The position numbers were made by a program, and so were the translations under genes. A stretch of 35,881 nucleotides of DNA from an uncultured Planctomycetota bacterium (lineage in GTDB: Bacteria > Planctomycetota > Brocadiia > CAIUPP01): assembly GCA_903901045.1 (NCBI GenBank), contig CAIUPP010000001.1:1-35881 (forward strand), written 5' to 3'. The notes beneath the pieces were generated by a model that saw only the letters and a program-made list of their open reading frames with translations, did not search any database and was not told the origin of the DNA. Below, in pieces: positions 6,959 through 15,110 of the stretch. Positions within the stretch are counted from its first letter, which is position 1. Each line of letters begins with the position of its first letter.

Positions 6959-9900
6959 TCACTTTTTCTCTCTCCTGGAGAAGGCCTTCACGGCTTCGTT
7001 GCGCACGTAGAGGGAGGGAATCTTCTTCAGGGCGCGGCGCAGCAGCGCGTCGGAGCTGCTCTGCCGGTGCGCCACGAGACCCACTGCCGCCGTGGCCGCT
7101 ACAACGGAGGAAGGGTCTTTGACAAGCCGGCAAAGCGCCTCGCGCGCGCGGGGAGTGCCCACTCGCCCAAGAACTCTGGCGGCGGTCTGCCGCAGCCGCC
7201 AGTCGGGGTCCGTCACGTGCCCCAGCGCGTCCGCCTCCGACCAGACAGATGGAAGCGGCGTCGGCGCGCGGCGCGGGTTCCCCAGGAAGAGGTACCCGTT
7301 CTCGGTTTCCTGGCCATGCGGAAGATCTTCGGGGTAATAGAGGATGTCCGGCCGGTGCGGGTCCGTCAGGCGAACGGGGATGGCGACCGGCTTCGCGGCC
7401 GGTTCCGTCCGCGCCGGCCAGCGACGCGCCTTCAACCCGCCGCGCTCCTGGCTCAGAATGACCGTTTCCCCCGGTTTCATGCGGACAGGTCCCGCCGCGC
7501 GCGAGACCTTTCCGCCGCGTTTCATCCATACCGGCGCTTCGGGACGCCATGGGGCGCGCAAGTCCAGAATGCCCCCGTTGAGGCTTTGGACGGCGATGAA
7601 GGAGACTTGCGAGCCGGTCCACTCGCCGCTGAGGAGGAAGCCCCCCATGGCCCGCATCCCGGCGAAGCGGCAAGGCGCTCCCTCTCCCACGCAAGGAAAT
7701 ACGTCGATATGGTCCGGGAAGGACTGAAGCAGCCGCTCGGCAAGCGCGGCCGTCTGGCCGGAACTGGCCTCGATGATGCCCATTCGCTCCAAGAAGAGGG
7801 AATGGCGCGGGTCGCAAATGGAGCGCAGGCCGTTGCGTTTGAGTTGCCGCCCCAGTACCAGCGACGCGAACAGCCGGTCGAAATCCCGGGGGCGGCGCAG
7901 CCGCGCGGCGAAGGCCAGGAGGAAGGAGGTGGCATGGCCATTGGGCTCGATGCCTCCTTCGTGCCCGACGATGGTCTTGTGGCGGTCCTCGTAATGGAAC
8001 GCGAACAGGTTCGTAACCAGGTCGAACGTGCGCTGCGCCATCTCGTATTCCTTCATCCCCTTTCGCCACAAGCCGAGCGGATAAAGGCCCATGAGGACGA
8101 CGGGATGACAACGATACGGATGCGGGTTGCTCAGCGTTTCGAAAATGGTTTTTCCGTCGCCGGGCAGAGGGAACAGGCGCGCGAGCACGGACTTGAAGCG
8201 CCGCCGCTCGGCCTCGTCCACGCGCAGAATCGTCGAGGCGGAGATGACCGCCTTCAGGAGCGCCTCCACCGACACGCGGTCGTAGACATTGTCGGAGGCG
8301 GTCTTCTCCTGCTCCGGCGAGCCGGAATGCAGGCAGTGGTACACGCCGCCCCTGAGCGTCATCGTCGCTGCGATGGCTTCAGCCGCCGAGCGCAGAATGG
8401 GGTAGGCCACGCGCGCGAGGAAGCGCTTGTCCCCCGAGTACAGATAGTCCCACCAGAAGTCCAGAACATGCCAGGCGGTGGAGCCGAAGGGGTAGGGATG
8501 CACGAAAGGAGGCGCCAGCATGGCATGCCCGCCGCCTTCGATGGGAACGAACCAGTGCGGCGCTTTCGCGCCCGCGCCGGCGGTGTGCTCGGCATGCTCC
8601 TTCCAGCATTCGGCGTAGGTGGACAGCAGGGGAGCCGTGAGCGCAAGGTGATTGGAGGCGTAGGCGCCCCAGGTCAGCATTTCCGTCTGCGCGTCCGTCA
8701 CGTGACAGTCCAGCCAGGTCCGATGGTCAATGGGCTGGGTGAGTCCAAAGAAACCCGGCGCGCTGTTGCCGGCGAAGCTGCACGCCATGTGGTACAGCCC
8801 CTGGTAATAGAGGTTCTCCTGCAACGGGTCCGGCATCTGGAGAAAGGAGCGCTGCCAGAATTCCTCCCAGCGCTTCGTGTGCCGCTCCAGCGTGCTGTGC
8901 AACGCCCGCCGGACGTTCCTGCTGTTGCGCCGAAGGCTGGCGGCTTCTTCGCCCGGGGAGGCAACCGACACGGCCACGGTCAGCCGCGCCGTCTTGCCGG
9001 GCAGGAGCCGGAGCGTGCCACGCACGGCGTTCCGCGCAGCCCCCTCCTCCACGCGGAGGTCGCCCGCCAGCGTGCCGGTGACGGAGAGGTTCGGGGCGAG
9101 GCAGGTCAAGTTCGCCCCCTGGACGATCATCGGCGCGCGAGGACACTTCCGGAGTTCGGCGCGATAACGGGCCACATCTCCTCGCGTTGCGATACGAGCC
9201 CAACTCCCGTTCCAGAGCGAGACGACACTCTCTGAAAGGAGCGGCAGTTCGCGGCGGGTCAGGGTGATGCCGATCTTCCGGGGCGACCGGGCGCACAGTT
9301 CGATGACGGCTACGGAATGCTCCCGATCGATGTACGCCACAATCGTCAGGTCATCCTGCGTGGTCGTCACGACCCCTCGCCCAAGGGAGAGTCGCTGGGC
9401 AAAGCGCCGGAACGCGCCGCAGTCGAGGTGGAGGTCGCAGGCGTAGCCGCGTCCAAGCGGGTGTTCCCGTTCCGTGGCCAGCCAGATATCCGCCCTGTCC
9501 AGCCCCAGACTGAGTCTGCCCTTGGGGCCTCCCGTCACAACACCGCCGAGGATGCCGTTGCCGAGGTAGAGCCCCTCCGTCCAGTGGCGGGCGGGCTTCT
9601 CGAAGAGGATGTCATGCTTCCGAAGGTACGCCGAAACGCGGAAACCCTGCTCGACCCCCGGCCACCGGCCAATGGCACGCTCGCGGTGGGAGAGGTAGGA
9701 ATCCAAGTCCTTCTCGGGTGAATGAGGGAGCGCCCCCGCCGGCCCCTTCCCGCACCGGACCGTCGACGTGCTGCTTTCTCCGGAGGGAGAGATCACTCTC
9801 AAGCGCAACGCCCCGCGCAGCGCCCGTTCGGGAACCCAGAAGCCGCACGTCCATGGATACGCCGTCTCGGGATGCACGCGCTCCGCGTCCAGCGCCGCGT

Positions 9901-10033
9901 TGCGCGCGTCAAGAAGTTCAAGAACCGTGCCGGGTTGCAGCGGCGATTTGAAGGTGTGCTTGATGAGGCGGCTCGTGCGCCCCGTGTCGCGGTTGCGCCA
10001 TTGTTGCCGGTCGATAGCGAAGTAATATGTCAT
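6959..10033 (-). CDS. GH95-like glycoside hydrolase with C-terminal HEAT-like repeats
   Basis: The 1,024-residue protein resembles the six-hairpin (alpha/alpha)6 glycosidases around family GH95 (alpha-L-fucosidase / galactosidase). The N-terminal half has the typical WTEGLYLGNGILGGVV (151-166) and LSLGLDRADIW, equivalent to the LPLGNGRLGAMV and NEDTLW segments of GH95. Aromatic- and acid-rich catalytic-barrel segments follow (TWLDCHVTDAQTEM, WHVLDFWWDYLYSGD, EGGIEPNGHA). The last 100 residues hold HEAT/PBS-like repeats (DPDWRLRQTAARVLGRVG, DPSSVVAATAAVGLVAH), unusual for this family and perhaps a protein-binding tail. No signal peptide is visible, so it is probably cytoplasmic. It lies 29 bases after the LacI gene on the same strand and is probably co-transcribed with it. 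The exact sugar is not readable from sequence. Confidence 0.75.
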   Translation of the reverse strand: MTYYFAIDRQQWRNRDTGRTSRLIKHTFKSPLQPGTVLELLDARNAALDAERVHPETAYPWTCGFWVPERALRGALRLRVISPSGESSTSTVRCGKGPAGALPHSPEKDLDSYLSHRERAIGRWPGVEQGFRVSAYLRKHDILFEKPARHWTEGLYLGNGILGGVVTGGPKGRLSLGLDRADIWLATEREHPLGRGYACDLHLDCGAFRRFAQRLSLGRGVVTTTQDDLTIVAYIDREHSVAVIELCARSPRKIGITLTRRELPLLSESVVSLWNGSWARIATRGDVARYRAELRKCPRAPMIVQGANLTCLAPNLSVTGTLAGDLRVEEGAARNAVRGTLRLLPGKTARLTVAVSVASPGEEAASLRRNSRNVRRALHSTLERHTKRWEEFWQRSFLQMPDPLQENLYYQGLYHMACSFAGNSAPGFFGLTQPIDHRTWLDCHVTDAQTEMLTWGAYASNHLALTAPLLSTYAECWKEHAEHTAGAGAKAPHWFVPIEGGGHAMLAPPFVHPYPFGSTAWHVLDFWWDYLYSGDKRFLARVAYPILRSAAEAIAATMTLRGGVYHCLHSGSPEQEKTASDNVYDRVSVEALLKAVISASTILRVDEAERRRFKSVLARLFPLPGDGKTIFETLSNPHPYRCHPVVLMGLYPLGLWRKGMKEYEMAQRTFDLVTNLFAFHYEDRHKTIVGHEGGIEPNGHATSFLLAFAARLRRPRDFDRLFASLVLGRQLKRNGLRSICDPRHSLFLERMGIIEASSGQTAALAERLLQSFPDHIDVFPCVGEGAPCRFAGMRAMGGFLLSGEWTGSQVSFIAVQSLNGGILDLRAPWRPEAPVWMKRGGKVSRAAGPVRMKPGETVILSQERGGLKARRWPARTEPAAKPVAIPVRLTDPHRPDILYYPEDLPHGQETENGYLFLGNPRRAPTPLPSVWSEADALGHVTDPDWRLRQTAARVLGRVGTPRAREALCRLVKDPSSVVAATAAVGLVAHRQSSSDALLRRALKKIPSLYVRNEAVKAFSRREKK

Positions 10034-10062
10034 GGAAACCGCCGGATCATGAAGGGAAAATA

Positions 10063-11022
10063 TCAGAGGTCGCGAACCGACTCGCGCTCAGCCAACTCAT
10101 ACGGGACGCAGCACTTGCGCTGATCGACCGGCTGGCCCTCCATCCGCTTGACCAGCTTGCCGACGGCCAGTTCGGCCACCTTCTTGAGCGGCTGCACGAG
10201 GCAGGTGATCGGCGGGTACGTGAACCGCGGGCCGCCGTCATACTCCTGGCCGATCACCGATACGTCCCGCGGGAAATCCTTGTTGAAGAGCCGCAGGAAG
10301 AAAAGCACCTTCGGCAGCCAGGAGGGCTCCGGGCAGAACAGCGCGGTCATTCCCTCGGCGCACAGGCGCTGTATCCCTTCCAGCAGCAGCGAATCGTCGT
10401 TCTGGAATACGAGGGACTGGCGGAACAGGTCGTTCTGTTCCATGACTTCTTTGTACCCATCGAAGTGTGCGCGCACGCCGCGGCTCACCACTTTGGAGCC
10501 GACATAAGCGATCTTCCGATGCCCCCGCTCGAGAAAATGGCGCGTCGCCATCGCCCCGCCCTGGGTGTGGTCGGAACTCACCAGAATCGCCTCGGGAGCG
10601 AGCTCTTCCGTCAGGTCGTCAATCGTCACGAAGGGAACCTTGCTGGCGAACTTGCGCGCGACCGTCAGCGAAGCCGCATCCTCCTGGTGCAAGATGGCAA
10701 TGAACGCCCGCTGGAAGATGAGGGGGGATCGCTCAATTTCCGACAGCGGCGACACGACCACGTGGTACCGCTGCTCGTTCAGAAGCGACACAATGGTGCT
10801 GAGCATCACGTTGTCCCCCATGTAGAAATGGGGAGGGGCAGGAATGATCAGACAGACAGTCCGGATGCGGTTGGGAATCACCCGGGGGCTGAAATTCATC
10901 TGTTGGCACACGCTGCGGATTCTAGCCAGCGTTTCCGGGCGCACTTTCTCCGGAGTGTTCAGCGCGCGCGAAACGGTAACGCAGGAAACACCTGCATTCT
11001 TGGCGATCTGACCCATTGACAT
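10063..11022 (-). CDS. LacI/GalR-family transcriptional regulator
   Basis: The 319-residue product has the LacI helix-turn-helix at its N-terminus (GQIAKNAGVSCVTVSRALN, residues 4-22) and hinge region, followed by a periplasmic-binding-like sensor domain (TVCLIIPAPP, VSSDHTQGG, HRKIAYVGS, DVSVIGQEYD). It should bind a sugar or sugar phosphate and control the glycosidase gene directly downstream and probably the facing dehydrogenase. ATG 11022 has GGAG at a spacing of 8. A perfect 12-bp palindrome with a central CG, as usual for LacI operators, lies in its promoter at 11107-11118, which suggests self-regulation. Confidence 0.9.
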   Translation of the reverse strand: MSMGQIAKNAGVSCVTVSRALNTPEKVRPETLARIRSVCQQMNFSPRVIPNRIRTVCLIIPAPPHFYMGDNVMLSTIVSLLNEQRYHVVVSPLSEIERSPLIFQRAFIAILHQEDAASLTVARKFASKVPFVTIDDLTEELAPEAILVSSDHTQGGAMATRHFLERGHRKIAYVGSKVVSRGVRAHFDGYKEVMEQNDLFRQSLVFQNDDSLLLEGIQRLCAEGMTALFCPEPSWLPKVLFFLRLFNKDFPRDVSVIGQEYDGGPRFTYPPITCLVQPLKKVAELAVGKLVKRMEGQPVDQRKCCVPYELAERESVRDL

Positions 11023-11052
11023 GGTTCATGCTCCGTTCCACTCGGCAATGCC

Positions 11053-11081
11053 TTGACAACGCATTCCAGTGATGGTCTAAT
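11053..11081 (+). promoter_or_regulatory. Promoter for the short-chain dehydrogenase gene
   Basis: TTGACA (11053-11058), 17-base spacer, TCTAAT (11076-11081); start expected near 11088, giving a leader of about 185 bases. TTCCAGTGAT occurs in the spacer (11064-11073) and again in the leader (11194-11203). Confidence 0.6.
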
Positions 11082-11096
11082 GCATCGCCAATGGTA

Positions 11097-11125
11097 TTAT
11101 TACATTCCCTCCGGAGGGTTGTCAA
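11097..11125 (-). promoter_or_regulatory. Promoter of lacI-glycosidase unit with palindromic operator
   Basis: On the reverse strand: TTGACA (11125-11120), 17-base spacer, TAATAA (11102-11097). The spacer contains CCCTCCGGAGGG (11107-11118), a perfect palindrome and the best operator candidate for the LacI protein. Confidence 0.65.
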
Positions 11126-11272
11126 GCCTGGCTCTGCGCCCTTCCCATGAGTTAAAAGGCGCGCAGGCAATGGCAAACCGGTCGGAGTGCGATTTCCAGT
11201 GATAGGATGCCATGAGCCTTTGTTTTTTCGATGACGAACCAAAGTGAACATGTAACCAAGGAGGAAATGACT

Positions 11273-12073
11273 ATGGGCGTGCTGGATTCATTCCGACTCG
11301 ATGGCAAGGTGGCCGTCGTCACCGGCGGCGCGAGGAATCTTGGATATGATATGGCCGAGGCTCTTGCCGAGGCAGGCGCTCACCTGGTCATCACCTCCCG
11401 CGATATTTCCTCCGCTCGCGAGGCAGCGGGGAGCCTGCGAAAAGCGCACGGGGCGGAGGTGTTGCCCCTGGCGCTGGACGTGACCAAGCCCCGCCAGGTG
11501 GCAATCGTTGCCGGGAAAGCCCTCGCCTGGAAAGGTCACGTGGATGTTCTGATCAACAACGCCGGCGGCGGCTCCGGCAAGAGTCCGGCGCACCTCTTCG
11601 AGCGCTCCACAAAGGACATGGACGCCCTCCTGGCCGCCAACCTGAACGGCGCGCTCTATTGCTGCCAGGCGTTCGGCAGGATCATGGCCAAACAGGGATG
11701 CGGCAAGATCATCAACATCGCCTCCATTGCGGCGCTCGTCGGGCGCGACCGGCGGATGTACAGCCGGAACGGGATGCTCGGCCAGCCCATCGACTACGCC
11801 GCCGCAAAAGCGGGCATCGTAGGCATGACGCAGGACTTGGCGGGCCTGCTCAGCCCGATGGGCATTTGCGTCAACGCCATATCGCCGGGGGGCTTCGCGC
11901 GCGGCCAGCCGAAGGGGTTCATCAAGGACTACAGCCATGCGACCCCCCTGGGCCGGATGGGACGCGACGGGGTGGACCTGAAGGGCGCCGCGCTGTTCCT
12001 CGCCTCGCCCGCGTCGGATTATGTCACCGGCCATAATCTGGTCGTAGATGGCGGCTTTTCGATGTGGAAGTGA
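11273..12073 (+). CDS. Short-chain dehydrogenase/reductase (SDR)
   Basis: The 266-residue product is a classical SDR, an NAD(P)-dependent oxidoreductase similar to gluconate 5-dehydrogenase and sugar dehydrogenases. It shows the cofactor loop TGGARNLG (17-24), NNAG (95-98), the catalytic serine in NIASIAA (Ser 151), YAAAK with Tyr 175 and Lys 179, and the C-terminal DYVTGHNLVVDGG. ATG 11273 is chosen because AGGAGG lies 8 bases before it; an in-frame ATG at 11231 lacks such a site. It faces the lacI-glycosidase unit and may oxidise the sugar that unit releases. That link comes from location only. Confidence 0.9.
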   Translation: MGVLDSFRLDGKVAVVTGGARNLGYDMAEALAEAGAHLVITSRDISSAREAAGSLRKAHGAEVLPLALDVTKPRQVAIVAGKALAWKGHVDVLINNAGGGSGKSPAHLFERSTKDMDALLAANLNGALYCCQAFGRIMAKQGCGKIINIASIAALVGRDRRMYSRNGMLGQPIDYAAAKAGIVGMTQDLAGLLSPMGICVNAISPGGFARGQPKGFIKDYSHATPLGRMGRDGVDLKGAALFLASPASDYVTGHNLVVDGGFSMWK

Positions 12074-12204
12074 CGAACGCGCGCCGTCCTATGGTCAAGA
12101 CTGCGGCTCCATTGCTGTTCCGAAAGGGAAGCAATGTGCAACGGCAGGGAGTTCTCTGCCACAGCGGGGATTGCGAACGGCTAATCCTCTTTGACTCGCT
12201 TTTC

Positions 12205-12234
12205 TTGACATTCCCTTCCGGTTGGCGATATCGT
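12205..12234 (+). promoter_or_regulatory. Weak promoter candidate for the glycosyltransferase
   Basis: TTGACA (12205-12210), 18-base spacer, then TATCGT (12229-12234). The -10 match is poor. Confidence 0.3.
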
Positions 12235-12240
12235 CAGCAA

Positions 12241-12286
12241 GGCTCACCGTCGTCGTGAGCCGGTGTTCATCCGGGAACTTCCGGAT
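12241..12286 (+). other. Two small hairpins before the glycosyltransferase
   Basis: GGCTCAC / GTGAGCC (12241-12247 and 12255-12261) and ATCCGG / CCGGAT (12269-12274 and 12281-12286) are perfect stems. They may be leader structures of the glycosyltransferase mRNA or an end signal for the dehydrogenase gene; there is no T run. Confidence 0.4.
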
Positions 12287-12303
12287 CAGATATCGAGGCA
12301 GTC

Positions 12304-13440
12304 ATGAAGCCGGCTTTGACGGAAAAGATAGCCTATGTCTCTTATGACTGTTTCGTTGACACCCTTCGGCTGCCCGTCATCCGTGAATTGAACAAGAGAT
12401 GCGACTTCCATTATTTTGCGATATTCGGCAAAGAACCGGCGTATATGTACGGCCCGGGAGACGTCCGGAATTATTGCAGTGAGAACCATATCCCCTGCGA
12501 TATCTTTGTGAGGCGCAAACGGGCAAGGCATCCTGAAGGCGCGAAAATTGCGCTCGATATTGTAAGAGGAATCAGGCGATTCAACCCCGATGTGATCTAT
12601 TTTGAAGGCTTCAAAGACCCCTATTTGCCGCTCCTGAGCCGGTGTTTTCTCGGTCGAAAAAGAGTGGTGGTGGGAATACATGATGCCGTCCCGCACGAGA
12701 ACTTCTATTCACGGCTCTTCGCCCTCAATGAGCGCTTGTCCATTTCATTGTTCAGACATTTCCACGTGTTTTCCGATCCCCAGAAAAAGGCGTTCAGCGC
12801 GAGATATCCGCGCAAGAACCTGTTTGTAGCACGGCTCCCCGCGTGCAGCCTCGAAGGGGGCAAAGAACACATCAGCAGGCAGAGCGCGGACCATGGAACG
12901 AACTTTCTTTTCTTTGGGAATATTCATCACTACAAGGGACTCGATATCTTGATCAAAGCGGCGAACCTGCTGGCCGCCGAAAGGAACGATTTCACCGTAA
13001 CGATAGCCGGCAAGTGCTCCGACTTTGCACCGTACGAAGCGATGATCGAAAGGAGCGAGAGGTTCAACCTCAGGATATCCCTGATTCCCTCCGGGGAAGT
13101 TCCCGGTTTATTTGCCGCCGCGGATTTCCTGGTGCTCCCCTATTGGGACGTGACGCAAAGCGGCCCTCTCATGCTCGCTCTTGCCCACCGCGTGCCGGTC
13201 ATTTCCAGCGACTTGCCCGGCTTCAACGAACATATCACCGCCGGCGTGAATGGCTTCCTGTTCCCCCCCGGCAATGCGGACGCATTGGCGGCATGCATGA
13301 GGAATGTCCTGAACCTGGGGGCCGGCGAACGAGACCGTCTGCGCGCCCATATCGGACAAGTCGCCGAAAAGAAGTTCGCTCTCGACAGCGTGCTCCAGGA
13401 ATATGCCGCGATGTTTCACGCAGTCCGGGCAAGCTGTTGA
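12304..13440 (+). CDS. Glycosyltransferase, GT4 type (GT-B fold)
   Basis: The 378-residue product has the two-lobed GT-B layout of glycosyltransferase family 4. The C-terminal lobe is clear: FLFFGNIHHYKGLDILIKA, a sugar-nucleotide-binding region with ADFLVLPYWDVTQSG, and GFNEHITAGVNGFLFPPGN. The usual E-x7-E pair is not conserved in the segment DVTQSGPLMLALAHRVPV, so it belongs to a GT4 branch without that motif or has altered chemistry. It probably transfers a sugar to a lipid or glycan at the inner face of the membrane. ATG 12304 follows GAGG at a spacing of 5. Its codon use is less GC-rich than the pst operon next door. No other glycan gene is adjacent. Confidence 0.8.
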   Translation: MKPALTEKIAYVSYDCFVDTLRLPVIRELNKRCDFHYFAIFGKEPAYMYGPGDVRNYCSENHIPCDIFVRRKRARHPEGAKIALDIVRGIRRFNPDVIYFEGFKDPYLPLLSRCFLGRKRVVVGIHDAVPHENFYSRLFALNERLSISLFRHFHVFSDPQKKAFSARYPRKNLFVARLPACSLEGGKEHISRQSADHGTNFLFFGNIHHYKGLDILIKAANLLAAERNDFTVTIAGKCSDFAPYEAMIERSERFNLRISLIPSGEVPGLFAAADFLVLPYWDVTQSGPLMLALAHRVPVISSDLPGFNEHITAGVNGFLFPPGNADALAACMRNVLNLGAGERDRLRAHIGQVAEKKFALDSVLQEYAAMFHAVRASC

Positions 13441-13449
13441 AAAAGTGCA

Positions 13450-13535
13450 GCGCGGGTTACTTGCCCTGAGCAAAGCCGAAGGGGTCAAACCCGTGTGCGC
13501 AGTTGCGAATTGGCCGGACGGATTGTAACCCGCGC
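13450..13535. repeat. Inverted-repeat (REP/MITE-like) element
   Basis: GCGCGGGTTAC (13450-13460) and GTAACCCGCGC (13525-13535) are perfect inverted ends of an 86-base unit. Inside is CCCTGAGCAAAGCCGAAGGG (13464-13483), very like the widespread REP palindromes of the CCCTGAGC...GAAGGG type. It starts 10 bases after the glycosyltransferase stop, between convergent genes. Confidence 0.55.
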
Positions 13536-13549
13536 AAGCTCCCGAGCGG

Positions 13550-13569
13550 CAGGCGGTGCGCGCCGCCTG
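13550..13569 (-). terminator. Hairpin after phoU
   Basis: CAGGCGG (13550-13556) pairs with CCGCCTG (13563-13569), directly after the phoU stop on the reverse strand. No clear T run. Confidence 0.4.
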
Positions 13570-13571
13570 AC

Positions 13572-14264
13572 TCAGGCCCGGCGGGTTTGCGGATCGCCGG
13601 GGCCGTGCTTTTCAGGGTGATGGCGCACGATCTCCCCCTTCAGCATGTACATGACATCTTCCGCGATGTTGGTGGCGTGGTCGGCGATGCGCTCGATCTG
13701 GCGCACGGCGGTGAATTGCGGCATGAGGGTCCCGATCCGGGCGGGCCGCTCGCGCGCGGCCGCTACGAAGCTGACATAGGCCCTGCGGTTCGCCTCATCC
13801 ACCTCCTCATCCGCATCGCAGGTCGCCTGCGCGGCGATGGCGTCGCGGTTCACGAGCGCGTCGAGGCTCATCTTGAGCATCGCTTGCGCCTTCTCCGCCA
13901 TGCCGCGCAAGTCGAAGGGCGGGTCGTCGGGCTCCATTCCGGCCAGCAGTTCCGCCCGTTGGGCGATGTTGACGGCCAGGTCGCCGATGCGCTCCAGGTC
14001 GCTGTTGATTTTCAAGATGGCGACGATGAAACGCAGGTCGGCGGCGACGGGCTGGTAGAGCGCGAGGATCTTCAGGCACTCCTCCTCGATGTCCACTTCC
14101 GTCCGGTCGATCTCCTCGTCGTCGCGGATGACCTGGGCGGCCAGTTCGCCGTCGCGCTTCAGAATCGCGTCGACGGAACGGCGCACCTGCTCCTCGACAA
14201 CGGCCCCGAGAGCGAGGATTCTTTTCTTCAGCTTCTCGACTTCCATGCTGAGGTGGACGGGCAT
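13572..14264 (-). CDS. phoU: Phosphate signalling protein PhoU
   Basis: The 230-residue, all-helical product has two PhoU repeats with the conserved metal-binding segments DDEEIDRTEVDIEEECLKIL, LERIGDLAVNIAQRA and IERIADHATNIAEDVMYM. PhoU links the PstSCAB transporter to the PhoR kinase and damps the Pho response when phosphate is plentiful. It is the last gene of the pst operon, 15 bases after pstB. The length is normal for the family. Confidence 0.95.
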   Translation of the reverse strand: MPVHLSMEVEKLKKRILALGAVVEEQVRRSVDAILKRDGELAAQVIRDDEEIDRTEVDIEEECLKILALYQPVAADLRFIVAILKINSDLERIGDLAVNIAQRAELLAGMEPDDPPFDLRGMAEKAQAMLKMSLDALVNRDAIAAQATCDADEEVDEANRRAYVSFVAAARERPARIGTLMPQFTAVRQIERIADHATNIAEDVMYMLKGEIVRHHPEKHGPGDPQTRRA

Positions 14265-14279
14265 GCGAAGCTCCTTTCG

Positions 14280-15110
14280 TTAACCGAACCGGCCGGTGAC
14301 GTAATCCTCCGTCTGCTTGAGCGCCGGCTTGGTGAAGATCTGTTCCGTCGGGCCGAATTCCACGATGCGCCCCTGGTAGAAGAAGGCGGTGAAGTCGCTG
14401 ACGCGCGCCGCCTGCTGCATGTTGTGGGTGACGATGACGATGGTGTAATGCTCCGCCAGGGCGCCGATCAGGTCCTCGATCTTGGAGGTGGCGATGGGGT
14501 CGATGGCCGCCGTCGGCTCGTCCATGAGGATCACCTCCGGCTCGACGGCGATGGCGCGCGCAATGCAGAGGCGCTGCTGCTGCCCGCCGGAGAGGGCCGC
14601 GCCGGGGCGGTCCAACTGCCCCTTCACCTCTTCCCAGAGCGCGGCCTGGCGCAACGCGGCCTCGACGCGTCCGGCCAGTTCGCCGCTCGCGAGCCGGTAG
14701 TGCAGACGCAACCCGTAAGCCACGTTCTCGAAGATGCTCAGCGGGAAGGGAGTGGGCTTCTGGAAGATCATGCCGACCTTCCGGCGCAATTCGATCACAT
14801 CCGTCTCCGGCGCGAGGATGTTCTCCCCGTCCAGAAGAATCTCTCCCTGAGCCCGCTGGTCGCGGTACAGTTCGAAGATGCGGTTATAAGCGCGCAGGTG
14901 CGTGCTCTTGCCACACCCGGAGGGGCCGATGATGGCGGTCACCCGGTTCTGCGCGATATCCATCGTGTTGTCCGACAGCGCCTGGTTGCGGCCGTAGAAG
15001 AAATTGAGGCCGCGGACGGAGATTTTCGGCTGCAGTTCGCCCTGCGCCGGTGGAAGCGCGTGTTCCGCGCGGAATACCCCGGGCTTTTCCTGCAGGAAGC
15101 TCTTAGACAT
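14280..15110 (-). CDS. pstB: Phosphate ABC transporter ATP-binding protein PstB
   Basis: The 276-residue product is the ATPase of the phosphate importer. Walker A is GPSGCGKST (62-70), the Q-loop lies in [18 protein letters not shown], the signature is LSGGQQQRL, Walker B is [13 protein letters not shown] and the switch histidine is in VTHNM. The segments [10 protein letters not shown] and [10 protein letters not shown] differ from the common STFLR..NRM and MDEPCSALDP of PstB, so this is a variant, but order and context leave little doubt. Its start overlaps the end of pstA by 8 bases, suggesting coupled translation. Confidence 0.95.
   Translation of the reverse strand: MSKSFLQEKPGVFRAEHALPPAQGELQPKISVRGLNFFYGRNQALSDNTMDIAQNRVTAIIGPSGCGKSTHLRAYNRIFELYRDQRAQGEILLDGENILAPETDVIELRRKVGMIFQKPTPFPLSIFENVAYGLRLHYRLASGELAGRVEAALRQAALWEEVKGQLDRPGAALSGGQQQRLCIARAIAVEPEVILMDEPTAAIDPIATSKIEDLIGALAEHYTIVIVTHNMQQAARVSDFTAFFYQGRIVEFGPTEQIFTKPALKQTEDYVTGRFG

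Noticed and set aside
6749-9235. 828-residue forward frame opposite the glycosidase
   Set aside because: Arginine-rich, low-complexity shadow of a high-GC gene; the reverse strand encodes recognisable glycosidase motifs throughout.
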